From: an uncultured Bacteroidales bacterium
Lineage (GTDB): Bacteria > Bacteroidota > Bacteroidia > Bacteroidales > UBA932
Direction of reading: 5' to 3'
Length of the DNA: 18,328 nt
NCBI GenBank assembly: GCA_946405485.1
Contig: CAMJHJ010000021.1
Location: forward strand, 1 to 18,328
Shown here: positions 1-7,274 of the stretch, piece by piece
Numbering within the stretch: position 1 is the stretch's first letter
How the letters are laid out: every line of letters starts with the position of its first letter
The notes under the pieces: model-generated
Told to the model about the DNA's origin: nothing
Database searches by the model: none
Seen by the model: the letters and a program-made list of their open reading frames with translations, nothing else
Position numbers and translations under genes: made by a program

Positions 1-2
1 AG

Positions 3-2159
3 AAATACGAAGGCCACCTTGGCGTGGGCATCTGTTCATGCCGCTACGGCCGCAAAAAGTTGGACGAAGGCTGTGCCGACGACTATCGCGACTGGTGCAT
101 CGGCGTCGGCGACATGGCCGACTACCTCGCCGAGACGGGCCGTGGCCATTATATCACCTACGATGAAGCGATGGCTATCCTCAAGAAAGCCGAAGACCAT
201 GGCTTTGTCCACCAGGTGACCAACATTGACGGAGAAGGCAAGATTTTCGCCATCTGCAACTGCAATGTCAAGATATGCAACGCGCTCCGGACTTCCCAGC
301 TCTTCAATACGCCCAACATGAGCCGCAGCGCCTATGTGGCGCGTGTGGAAAAAGAAAAGTGCGTGGCCTGCGGACGTTGTGTGGAATATTGCCCCGCCGG
401 CGCCGTGAAACTCGGTCAGAAACTCTGCACGAAACACGGTGAGCAGACCTATCCCAAGCAGGAACTTCCCGATGCCACCAAATGGGGTCCCCACAAGTGG
501 AATGAGGACTACCGGGACCGGAACCGCATCAACTGCTATCCGACCGGTACCGCCCCTTGCAAGACCGCATGCCCCGCTCATATCGCTGTCCAGGGTTATC
601 TTAAAAAGGCTGCCGAGGGCAAATACACCGAAGCCTTGGAGCTCATCAAACGGGAGAATCCTTTCCCCGCCGTCTGCGGCCGCGTATGTAACCGACGTTG
701 CGAAGATGCCTGCACCCGGGGAACCATCGACCAGCCGATCGCCATTGATGCGGTCAAGAAGTTTATCGCCGAGCAGGACCTCAAAGCTGAGACCCGTTTC
801 GTCCCCGAGGTCAATATCTGCTCCAACGTGCAGGACCGCTGGGAGGAAAAAATCGCCGTCATCGGCGGCGGCCCGGCCGGCTTGAGCTGCGCCTACTATC
901 TGGCGACGATGGGCTACAAGCCGACGGTGTTCGAACGCAACGAAGAACCCGGCGGCATGCTCCGCTATGGTATTCCTTCCTATAAACTGGGCAAGGATGT
1001 CCTGAAGGCCGAAATCGATATTATGCGCGAGATTGGAGTGGACATCCGTACCGGCGTCGAAGTCGGTAAGGATGTTACCATCGACAGTCTCCGGAAAGAA
1101 GGCTACAAGGGCTTCTATGTGGCCATCGGCTGTCAGGGCGGCCGTCTCCCCGGAATCCCGGGCGAGACCCTGAAGGGCACGACGACGGCCATCGACTTCC
1201 TCCACGACGCCAATTGCGGCAAATTGCCTGTTTCCGGCAAGGTCGTAGTCGTTGGTGGCGGAAACGTGGCCATCGATGCAGCCCGTGTCGCGCTGCGCAG
1301 CGGTGCCTCGCAGGTCACGATGCTCTCCCTCGAGACCGAGGACATCATGCCCGCATCCCCTGAGGAGCGGCGTGAAGCCCGCGAGGACGGAGTCGTCATC
1401 AACCCCGGCTGGGGCCCGAAGGAAGTCCTCGGCACAGAGAAGGTCGAGGGGATTGTCTTCAAGAAATGTACTTCCGTCTTCAACGCCGAGCACAAATTCG
1501 CTCCGGAATATGATGAGAACGAACTGATTACGCTCGATGCGGACCTGGTCATCTTCGCCATTGGCCAGACCGTCGTACTGAAGGACCTGCTGAAGGATAC
1601 GAAGGTTGAGTTCTTCCGCGGCGTCTATCCGGTCGCTGACAAGCTGACCTATCAGACTGCGGAACCTGACATCTTCGTCGGCGGCGATGTCTTCACCGGC
1701 CCCAAATTCGCCATCGATGCGATTGCGGCGGGCAAGGAAGCCGCCGAATCGCTGCACCGTTTCGTCCAGCATGGACATATGACGATCGGGCGCAACCGGC
1801 GCGACTTCATCGAGTTGGACAAGCAGGACATCACGGTTGAGCAATACGACAACTCCTCTCGCCATGAAGCGGGCGATGTCCCCGTCAGCGACCGTTTCAG
1901 CGAATACCATGGCACCCTCACGGAAGAGCAGGTCCGCAAGGAGACGGCTCGCTGCCTGTCTTGCGGCGCATCTGTCGTAGACGAGAACCGCTGCATCGGT
2001 TGCGGTATCTGTACGACGAAGTGTGGCTTCGACGCGATCCATCTGCACCGTGAGAATCCCGAGGCCAGCATTATGCGTACCTCAGAGAACAAGTTCGACG
2101 GCATCCTGCCGTATATGGTCAAGCGTACAGGTAAGATCCTGTTCGGCGGGAAGAAATAG
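3..2159 (+). CDS. Multi-cluster Fe-S / FAD / NAD(P) oxidoreductase, GltD-like (5' partial)
   Basis: The frame is already open at the left edge, so the true start lies outside; the GTG at 24 is not a credible start. Counting that codon as residue 1, an N-terminal cysteine-rich part (C4, C6, C25, C78, C80, C85) leads into a 4Fe-4S ferredoxin motif (C113, C116, C119, C123). Next comes a GltD-type cysteine domain (C171, C179, C183, C218, C222, C226, C230). An FAD Rossmann motif GGGPAGLSCA follows near 281, an NAD(P) Rossmann motif GGGNVAIDAA near 411, and a C-terminal Fe-S motif at C657, C660, C663, C667. This is the architecture of glutamate-synthase small-subunit-like flavoproteins that move electrons between NAD(P)H and Fe-S partners; glutamate synthesis itself is not implied, since no large subunit is seen. 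It is probably cytoplasmic. The stop lies 4 bases before hypA, suggesting one transcript. The family is secure; substrate and partner are unknown. Confidence 0.85.
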   Translation, partial: KYEGHLGVGICSCRYGRKKLDEGCADDYRDWCIGVGDMADYLAETGRGHYITYDEAMAILKKAEDHGFVHQVTNIDGEGKIFAICNCNVKICNALRTSQLFNTPNMSRSAYVARVEKEKCVACGRCVEYCPAGAVKLGQKLCTKHGEQTYPKQELPDATKWGPHKWNEDYRDRNRINCYPTGTAPCKTACPAHIAVQGYLKKAAEGKYTEALELIKRENPFPAVCGRVCNRRCEDACTRGTIDQPIAIDAVKKFIAEQDLKAETRFVPEVNICSNVQDRWEEKIAVIGGGPAGLSCAYYLATMGYKPTVFERNEEPGGMLRYGIPSYKLGKDVLKAEIDIMREIGVDIRTGVEVGKDVTIDSLRKEGYKGFYVAIGCQGGRLPGIPGETLKGTTTAIDFLHDANCGKLPVSGKVVVVGGGNVAIDAARVALRSGASQVTMLSLETEDIMPASPEERREAREDGVVINPGWGPKEVLGTEKVEGIVFKKCTSVFNAEHKFAPEYDENELITLDADLVIFAIGQTVVLKDLLKDTKVEFFRGVYPVADKLTYQTAEPDIFVGGDVFTGPKFAIDAIAAGKEAAESLHRFVQHGHMTIGRNRRDFIELDKQDITVEQYDNSSRHEAGDVPVSDRFSEYHGTLTEEQVRKETARCLSCGASVVDENRCIGCGICTTKCGFDAIHLHRENPEASIMRTSENKFDGILPYMVKRTGKILFGGKK

Positions 2160-2163
2160 GACT

Positions 2164-2523
2164 ATGCACGAACTGGGTATCGTCTTCTATATCATCCGTG
2201 ACGTCAAACAGGCGGCTGCGGAACATGGTGTGGACAAAGTGTCGGCCGTCACCATGAATATCGGGGAAGTTTCCACGATCATCCCCGATTACCTGACCGA
2301 CTGCTGGCGCTGGGCCGCCGATAAGGAGACGCTTCTCAAGGGCTGCGAACTAAAAGTCAACCTCATCCCCGCCGTGACCCACTGCGACCATTGCGGAGCT
2401 GATTATGAAACCGTCCGCCACGGGAAGATTTGTCCCCATTGCGGCAACGGAGAGACCTGGCTCCTGCGGGGCAACGAGGTGGAGATCGCGGCTATCGAAG
2501 TCCCGGAAAAGCCTGATGATTAA
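2164..2523 (+). CDS. hypA: HypA/HybF-type nickel metallochaperone
   Basis: This 119-residue protein has the normal HypA length. It begins MHEL, where His2 and Glu3 form the known nickel-binding site of HypA. It also carries the structural zinc site as two CxxC pairs (C74/C77 and C90/C93). In studied bacteria HypA hands nickel to the [NiFe]-hydrogenase large subunit with HypB, and in some species also to urease. The ATG at 2164 places the conserved MHEL at the terminus, so longer upstream starts in this frame are rejected. It sits 4 bases behind the flavoprotein gene and 18 bases before a small membrane protein gene. No hydrogenase structural gene or other hyp gene is visible, so the client enzyme must lie elsewhere or be something else. 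Confidence 0.9.
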   Translation: MHELGIVFYIIRDVKQAAAEHGVDKVSAVTMNIGEVSTIIPDYLTDCWRWAADKETLLKGCELKVNLIPAVTHCDHCGADYETVRHGKICPHCGNGETWLLRGNEVEIAAIEVPEKPDD

Positions 2524-2541
2524 TCTTAATAGCAAAAACAT

Positions 2542-2877
2542 ATGTGTTGTTTCCTTGTACCCCTGACGCAGGCGATCGTAACCACGGTCTGCCGCAAGTC
2601 CATCGAAGCTCCGCACACGGCACTTGGCCGCCATCTCCAGGATCTTGAGAAGATGCTCTGGGGCGGCACCCTGATGCTCATCGTGGATCATGTGATCAAC
2701 GGCGAGCTGACCTGGCGTTTCCCCTTCTTCACCGCATTGGACAGCGTGGGCGGCGGAAGTGTGATGCTCCGCGAAATGCTCACCGTCGGCGTGCCGATGT
2801 CGCTGATCCTCACGGCGGTCTGGGCCCTTTGGGCCGTATTTCGCGAGCGCAGGCAAGTGAGATGTTCCGTCAAATAA
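2542..2877 (+). CDS. Small two-helix membrane protein, unknown function
   Basis: This is a 111-residue protein I do not recognise by family. The N-terminus has a Cys-Cys pair (residues 2-3) and a further Cys17. Two hydrophobic stretches, about 39-53 and 82-100, look like membrane helices, and the last ten residues are basic. That would leave the basic tail in the cytoplasm. The gene starts 18 bases after hypA and ends 28 bases before the next membrane protein gene, on the same strand with no terminator between, so it is probably cotranscribed. It may be an accessory subunit of the large membrane protein that follows; this is inference from position only. Confidence 0.6.
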   Translation: MCCFLVPLTQAIVTTVCRKSIEAPHTALGRHLQDLEKMLWGGTLMLIVDHVINGELTWRFPFFTALDSVGGGSVMLREMLTVGVPMSLILTAVWALWAVFRERRQVRCSVK

Positions 2878-2905
2878 TTCCATTCAATAACTTAAACCAT
2901 TTCCT

Positions 2906-4003
2906 ATGTTTTTCCAAGTTTATGGAGAGCACGCCCTTGCTCAATGGGGCATGCTGATCGTGGTCCTGCTGGGCCTGATCCTTTTTAACGAATTCGCCCG
3001 CCGCACAAAGGCAGGCGGTATCATCACCTTCCTGGTCATCCCGCTGGCCCTTACCATCTACTTCCTGGCTATATGGCTGGGCGTCCGTTCCGGCGCGAAG
3101 TGGGCCTTGGAGAATCAGACCCACGTCTATATGCAGGGCTGGTTCCATTATGCCAAACTGTATGCCGCCACGGCAGGGTGTATCGGTTTCATGATGATCA
3201 AGTACAAATGGGGCATCGGCGCCAAGCACTGGTTCAAACCCTTCCCGTTCGTGATCGTCGCCATCAACATCCTTATCGCCTGCGTCTCCGACTTTGAGAG
3301 CGCCGTGATGGGCTGGAACAAGTGGTGGCTCACCTCCGAGGGCGTCTGGCAGTATGGCGGCTGGCACAACGTGATGAACGGCGTGGCCGGTCTGCTCAAC
3401 ATCTTCTGTATGACCGCCTGGTGGAGCGTCTATCCTTCCAAGGACAAGAAGGACATGGTCTGGGCCGACATGACCTGGGTCTACATCGTGGTCTATGACA
3501 TCTGGAACTTCGCCTACACCTACAACTGCCTGCCCACGCACTCCTGGTACTGCGGTATCGCCCTGCTGGCTGCCCCGACCATCGCGGCCCTGCTGTGGAA
3601 CCGCGGCGGCTGGATCCAGAACCGCGCCAACACCCTCGCGATCTGGTGCATGTTCGCCCAGGTGTTCCCGCTCTTCCAGGAGACCTTCAAGAACGGCCAG
3701 CAGTGGTTCCCTTGGGCCACGCTGCCCGTCCTCTACCCGCAGGGTGTCGCTACCATCGAGCAGCTCTATGCCGCCGCCGGTGGTGAGGCCGCCGTGGTTG
3801 GAACCACCGTGGATCCTGCCGTTGTCGCGGCCAATCCCACGATGATGACCGTGATCAGCGCCCTGGCCCTCATCACCAACTGCATCGCGCTCGGTTATAT
3901 CATTTACGTTTCCAAGAAGCGCCACATCAATCCTTACAAGGAAGACGTCTTCATCGACCAGAAGTACTACAAGGACGCGATGGCTCGCGCTGTCGTGGAC
4001 TAG
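2906..4003 (+). CDS. Polytopic membrane protein, DUF5692-like
   Basis: This 365-residue, very tryptophan- and tyrosine-rich membrane protein has roughly eight hydrophobic segments: near 13-30, 38-58, 82-98, 113-128, 157-172, 188-206, 216-231 and 312-335, with another possible one at 242-257. From memory it resembles the DUF5692 family found in gut anaerobes; that assignment was not checked. The role is unknown. It is the last gene of the run with the Fe-S flavoprotein, HypA and the small membrane protein, and is followed 21 bases later by a strong terminator. The context suggests a membrane component linked to redox or nickel-enzyme metabolism, but nothing in the sequence identifies a cofactor or substrate. 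A C-terminal soluble tail begins after about residue 336. Confidence 0.7.
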   Translation: MFFQVYGEHALAQWGMLIVVLLGLILFNEFARRTKAGGIITFLVIPLALTIYFLAIWLGVRSGAKWALENQTHVYMQGWFHYAKLYAATAGCIGFMMIKYKWGIGAKHWFKPFPFVIVAINILIACVSDFESAVMGWNKWWLTSEGVWQYGGWHNVMNGVAGLLNIFCMTAWWSVYPSKDKKDMVWADMTWVYIVVYDIWNFAYTYNCLPTHSWYCGIALLAAPTIAALLWNRGGWIQNRANTLAIWCMFAQVFPLFQETFKNGQQWFPWATLPVLYPQGVATIEQLYAAAGGEAAVVGTTVDPAVVAANPTMMTVISALALITNCIALGYIIYVSKKRHINPYKEDVFIDQKYYKDAMARAVVD

Positions 4004-4024
4004 TTCTTTTCCTTATGATGAAAA

Positions 4025-4056
4025 GCGGCCTCCGGATGGTTCCGGGGGCCGTTTTT
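4025..4056 (+). terminator. Intrinsic terminator, probably bidirectional
   Basis: An 11-base-pair stem (4026-4036 with 4041-4051, one G-U pair) closes a 4-base loop and is followed by five Ts at 4052-4056. It lies 21 bases after the membrane protein stop. Read from the other strand, the same stem is followed by CTTTT, so it could also end the racemase-like gene that converges from the right. Confidence 0.88.
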
Positions 4057-4077
4057 CTCATTCTGTTTGGAAGGTGA

Positions 4078-5451
4078 TTACTCCGGGAAAAGCTCCCGGG
4101 CGCAGGCGGGCAGCAGGGCCCGGATCCGGGCGCGGTTGCCCGCATCGATATTATCGTCAGCAAAGGGGACGGGGCGCGTGCCGGGATCTGCAATGCCGGC
4201 CGGACGGCCGTATTTGTATTCGAAGGTCAGGGCGCCTTCCGCCGTCCTGACGGCCGGATCCAGGGAGGCGGCGGGGACTGAGATATAGCCGCGGACGCTG
4301 CGGGGGACAGTTCCGTCCGGTTTCAGCAGGCCGTCTTCCTGTAAGGCGCGGTAACATTCGATGGCCACATAGCGTGCGGGATCGATGAAGGCCAGGTCCG
4401 GGGGGAGCAGGTCACGGAAGGGATAGGAGCCATCCTGCTGGTACTCACGCAGTTCTGCCACAGTCCGCTGAAGGGTTTCCAGCAGGAAGGGATAATGCGT
4501 ACAACCGAGGATGACTGCCTTCATCGGCGCCTGGGAGCCCGAGGCGCGGTGCCGCTCGACCAGCGAGACCAGGTTGAAGCGGGCATAATTGGCCGCCGAA
4601 TTGAGCTGGAGGTCCAGCTTGAGGGGGCCGACACTGCGGTAAAGCAGGCCTTCCGGCTCGAAATTGTACGCATCCAACAGTTCCTCCTTGATGTCGGGAT
4701 CCGCAGTGCCGAGGCGCGGGCCGCGGTAGGAGGCGCGAGGCTCCGTCAAGGCTGGATTGACATAGTCCGGCTCGCTGTCCACCGCTTCGGCGAAGCCATA
4801 GCCGGCCTGGTTGACGACCGTCACCGGAATCTGGATGCCGCGGGCTTCTATCTCGGCGCGCAGCGTCCGCTCGTAGGCTCCGGAACTGATCGTTCCCGGG
4901 GTGGCCAGCACGCCGACGGCGAAGGGCTCCGTCTCCCCTTCCAGCGCGTCCAGGGCGGCTTTCACGCCGGCGTTGATGACTCCGATGACTTTCGTGCCCC
5001 GGCCCTGGTCCTCAAGCATCTGCTTCACGTCCGAGAGTCCGTAGGCGGTCGCCGTATTGCAGGCGATGACGAGGATCTTGCAAGGAGCCTTCCCGCCGGT
5101 CGGCTCTTGCTCCCCGGCATCCTTGTAATAGCGGTCACCCAGGAGGAAACGCGCGTCGTCTTTGACCAGCCTGCGCAACAGCGCCGCATTGCCCTGGGCG
5201 TCATAGACCCCGTAAGGCATGTTCGCCTGGTCGGCAAGGTACTGGAAATCCTCGGAGGCGAAATCCGGGAGGCCGTCCGGCTCCGGGGCGCCCGTCCGGT
5301 TGTCGAAAGCATCCAGTGTCAGGATCTTCTCCAGCACCGTCAGTCCCCCCGTCCCGGAATCAAACACCCCGACGGGCAGGGCCTTCTTTCCGCCCGAGCA
5401 GGCCGCCAGCAGCAGGATCGCCGCCAGGGCAACATACCGTAATCGTTTCAT
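4078..5451 (-). CDS. Lipoprotein glutamate/aspartate racemase-family protein
   Basis: This 457-residue protein combines a lipoprotein signal with the MurI racemase fold. A hydrophobic leader ends in a lipobox LAAC, with Cys18 as the predicted lipidated residue. The MurI signature GVFDSGTGGL follows at once (Asp31, Ser32). The two catalytic cysteines are present in CNTATA (Cys131) and GCTHYPF (Cys317, with His319), and Glu222 is a candidate for the conserved acidic helper. MurI racemases interconvert L- and D-glutamate using this cysteine pair. Ordinary MurI is cytoplasmic and about 270 residues; this copy is much longer, with inserts around 50-120 and 225-300 and a 130-residue tail. The start chosen is the ATG at 5451; the upstream GTG at 5460 adds nothing. 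It has its own promoter. An exported racemase could act on free or peptidoglycan-derived amino acids, which is inference. Confidence 0.83.
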   Translation of the reverse strand: MKRLRYVALAAILLLAACSGGKKALPVGVFDSGTGGLTVLEKILTLDAFDNRTGAPEPDGLPDFASEDFQYLADQANMPYGVYDAQGNAALLRRLVKDDARFLLGDRYYKDAGEQEPTGGKAPCKILVIACNTATAYGLSDVKQMLEDQGRGTKVIGVINAGVKAALDALEGETEPFAVGVLATPGTISSGAYERTLRAEIEARGIQIPVTVVNQAGYGFAEAVDSEPDYVNPALTEPRASYRGPRLGTADPDIKEELLDAYNFEPEGLLYRSVGPLKLDLQLNSAANYARFNLVSLVERHRASGSQAPMKAVILGCTHYPFLLETLQRTVAELREYQQDGSYPFRDLLPPDLAFIDPARYVAIECYRALQEDGLLKPDGTVPRSVRGYISVPAASLDPAVRTAEGALTFEYKYGRPAGIADPGTRPVPFADDNIDAGNRARIRALLPACARELFPE

Positions 5452-5479
5452 TCTTTGCACTTCGCTTTATTCATTGTCA

Positions 5480-5511
5480 CAAACATACAAACTCTTCCAC
5501 ATTTCACCAAG
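5480..5511 (-). promoter_or_regulatory. Bacteroidota-type promoter for the racemase-like lipoprotein
   Basis: On the minus strand a perfect TAnnTTTG box (TATGTTTG, 5480-5487) lies 20 bases downstream of a CTTG (5508-5511) that could serve as the -33 element. This matches the known Bacteroidota primary promoter. The leader to the ATG at 5451 would be about 23 bases. Confidence 0.6.
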
Positions 5512-5582
5512 ACGAATCCCCCGTCCCGGGAACCCCGGATTGGGGCGTTTTCCACAATCAACTTATTATCAATTGATTACGC

Positions 5583-5615
5583 ATTGGCCTATCTCCGCCA
5601 GGGAGACAGGCCAAT
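5583..5615. repeat. Two-part perfect hairpin
   Basis: ATTGGCCT (5583-5590) pairs with AGGCCAAT (5608-5615). Inside, TCTCC (5592-5596) pairs with GGAGA (5602-5606) around a 5-base loop, with a single A/C mismatch between the two stems. No T-run follows on either strand, so it is not a standard terminator. It could be an operator or an RNA structure. Confidence 0.6.
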
Positions 5616-5635
5616 AAGCAACATACTGAAACACA

Positions 5636-5653
5636 GCGTTTTAAAGAAAACGC
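5636..5653. repeat. Seven-base-pair hairpin
   Basis: GCGTTTT (5636-5642) and AAAACGC (5647-5653) pair around a 4-base loop. It sits 20 bases after the larger hairpin at 5583-5615. No clear T-run follows. Confidence 0.5.
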
Positions 5654-5699
5654 CCTACTGCACAGATCATAGCGTTATATTCGCGATGAAGCAAACCAT

Positions 5700-5745
5700 C
5701 CCGACGTGATCAGCCCCGACGTGATAACCCTGTTGGATGGTCGGG
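5700..5745. repeat. Direct repeat with matching inverted half-site
   Basis: CCCGACGTGAT occurs at 5700-5710 and again at 5715-5725, a 15-base period. An inverted GTCGGG follows at 5740-5745 and can pair with either CCCGAC. CCATCC at 5696-5701 likewise faces GGATGG at 5735-5740. Alternative pairings are therefore possible. The function is unknown; it may be a regulator binding region or an RNA switch-like structure. Confidence 0.45.
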
Positions 5746-5771
5746 AACTCCATTATCCACCAACCACTTGC

Positions 5772-5809
5772 CACAGAATGAAAATCTGCCATCAAATGTC
5801 CATTCTGTG
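5772..5809. repeat. Nine-base-pair inverted repeat
   Basis: CACAGAATG (5772-5780) is the exact inverse of CATTCTGTG (5801-5809), separated by 20 bases. It lies about 50 bases past the stop of the LuxR gene. It lacks a T-run, so it could stabilise the 3' end of that mRNA or be an operator. Confidence 0.5.
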
Positions 5810-5858
5810 ATAAAAGCAGTCCGGGGAAATACGATAATCAGAGTGGACCGGACAGCGT

Positions 5859-7115
5859 TTATATGAGTTCTTTTTCCTTGGCCCTGCAGACCAGGTCCGC
5901 CATGTTGGAAGCGCCGAACTTGGCAAGCAGGCGCTTGCGGTACCATTTGATGGTAGGCAGGCTGAGGAAAAGTCGCTCCGCGATCTGCGGGCTGGTCAGG
6001 CCGGAGGCGATCAGACCGAGGATCTCCCGCTCGCGTTCCGACAGGAAAAGATCCTCCGGCGCAGAGGGGTTGACGGAAGATTCCGGAGTCTGGGGAGAGG
6101 GAGACGCATCCATTTGCTCCAGCACCTCGTCGATCACGGCGTCCGCGCCTTGCTTCTCCCGGCGCAGCACCCGGAAACGACGCAGCACGAACTGCAGCAC
6201 ACCGAGCAGCGCCAGCAGACAGATCGCGACCCAAGCCAGAGCAGTACGCGTCTTCTTCTGCTCCGTCAGGACACGGCTCATCACGTCCAGCGTCTCCAGC
6301 CGCGCCCTGAACTCCTGATCTTCATGCAGGGAGTAATAACGGTCGGCCTCCTGCAGGCAGCGCAAGGCCTTGCGTGTCTTTCCCTGCTGAAGGTACAAGG
6401 CGCCCAGGCCCTTGAGCGGACTGGAAATCTGCAGCGAATCGCCGGACGCGCGGGCATAGTCCAGCGACTTCCGGTAGCATGCTTCCGCTTGGGACAAGTC
6501 CCCTTCCTCCAGCCAGGTCTCGCCCATGTTGTACCAGAGAATCGCACTGCTCTCTTTCCAACCATGTTTTTCGAAGATCTCCCCCGCCTTGGCATAGTAA
6601 TCCATCGCCTGCGGGATCGAATCCATCAGGTTGTATAAGTTGCCGATCGCCCCATACAGGCCCGATCGGGCGTCATCGATCGTTTCCTCGTCGAAACCTT
6701 CCCCGCGGGAACTCCGGCCCTCCCCGGCCGCCATCCGTTCCACGGCTTCCAGGGCGGCGCCGTAATGCACCTTGGCACTGTCCCAGACCTCCTGTGCCCA
6801 ATAAATCTGGCCCAGAACCTTTTCAGCACTGACCACGGCCCGCAGATAGTCCCGACTTCGGGCGTTCCGGAGCAACTCCCGGGCGTAATGTTCGCACCGG
6901 GGTCCATTGATCTGGAGGTAACCCATCATCAGCCCCTCCTGCGCATCAAGCAGGGTACCGAACTCCTTGTCCGTGGCACCGGCCATGCGCTCCGGGGTCC
7001 AGGCGGCAACCACCCGCTCCAGCGAGTCTACGTTCCTGCCCCGATGGTCGGAGTAAGCGCGGGACGGGAGCATGGCTGCCGAGCCCGATAACAAGATCAA
7101 TAGGAAACGTCTCAT
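5859..7115 (-). CDS. TPR membrane regulator with C-terminal LuxR-type HTH
   Basis: This 418-residue protein starts at the ATG at 7115, which gives a clean signal-anchor sequence (MRRFLLILL). A helical periplasmic region with tetratricopeptide-like repeats runs from about 150 to 270. One membrane helix lies near 291-312, followed by a proline/serine linker. A LuxR-type helix-turn-helix occupies about 356-415, with LSEREREIL, the recognition-helix region SPQIAERLFLS, and a TIKWYRKRLLAKF stretch. This architecture is common in Bacteroidota, where an outer TPR sensor is joined to a cytoplasmic DNA-binding domain. It is divergent from the OmpA-domain gene at 7275, which is the obvious candidate target, though only by position. 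A TATTTTTG box (7120-7127, minus) lies only 4 bases before the ATG. The ligand is unknown. Confidence 0.82.
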   Translation of the reverse strand: MRRFLLILLSGSAAMLPSRAYSDHRGRNVDSLERVVAAWTPERMAGATDKEFGTLLDAQEGLMMGYLQINGPRCEHYARELLRNARSRDYLRAVVSAEKVLGQIYWAQEVWDSAKVHYGAALEAVERMAAGEGRSSRGEGFDEETIDDARSGLYGAIGNLYNLMDSIPQAMDYYAKAGEIFEKHGWKESSAILWYNMGETWLEEGDLSQAEACYRKSLDYARASGDSLQISSPLKGLGALYLQQGKTRKALRCLQEADRYYSLHEDQEFRARLETLDVMSRVLTEQKKTRTALAWVAICLLALLGVLQFVLRRFRVLRREKQGADAVIDEVLEQMDASPSPQTPESSVNPSAPEDLFLSEREREILGLIASGLTSPQIAERLFLSLPTIKWYRKRLLAKFGASNMADLVCRAKEKELI

Positions 7116-7226
7116 ATCCCAAAAATAGCTAAAAAGGATGCAACATCTGCCGGAAGTACCGTTATTTTTCGGAAAATCCATCCTTTAGGATAGTGGCCCA
7201 GACCGTGCAGGAAGCGTTTTTCTTTC

Positions 7227-7234
7227 TATTTTTG
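7227..7234 (+). promoter_or_regulatory. TAnnTTTG -7 box for the OmpA-domain gene
   Basis: TATTTTTG fits the Bacteroidota -7 consensus exactly and lies 40 bases before the ATG at 7275, which would give a leader of roughly 35 bases. No good TTTG -33 element is seen at the expected distance, so support rests on the -7 box and its position. Confidence 0.5.
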
Positions 7235-7274
7235 TTTCCGATCAGATCATAGATAACACATAAATCATAACCCC

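Larger units (their letters stand above)
5461..5858. other. Gene-free intergenic stretch rich in inverted repeats
   Basis: About 400 bases separate the 3' end of the LuxR regulator gene from the racemase-like gene, both on the minus strand. No convincing reading frame is present; the 84-codon frame at 5455-5709 has no recognisable features. The stretch is visibly more AT-rich than its surroundings. It holds a promoter, three hairpins, a 10-base palindrome ATCAATTGAT (5568-5577) and an 11-base direct repeat. It could be a long regulatory or untranslated region, or decayed DNA. Confidence 0.5.

Noticed and set aside
36..2048. Long open frame (670 codons) on the minus strand
   Set aside because: It is the antisense shadow of the Fe-S flavoprotein, whose cysteine and Rossmann motifs are unmistakable; the minus frame shows no known motif.
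2870..3925. Minus-strand open frame of 351 codons
   Set aside because: It lies opposite the polytopic membrane protein and has a His/Asp/Gly-rich composition typical of antisense frames in GC-rich genes.
4495..5442. Plus-strand open frame of 315 codons
   Set aside because: It is antisense to the racemase-like gene, which has catalytic motifs and a lipobox.
5583..5653. CRISPR array or terminator in the hairpin cluster
   Set aside because: There are no regularly spaced repeats with unique spacers, and no T-run follows either hairpin.
5455..5709. Plus-strand 84-codon frame in the intergenic stretch
   Set aside because: It has no recognisable features, overlaps the racemase promoter and hairpins, and has no convincing ribosome site.
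5710..6234. Minus-strand open frame overlapping the LuxR gene end
   Set aside because: It is a shifted frame of the HTH region and runs into the intergenic hairpins; the HTH is encoded in the other frame.
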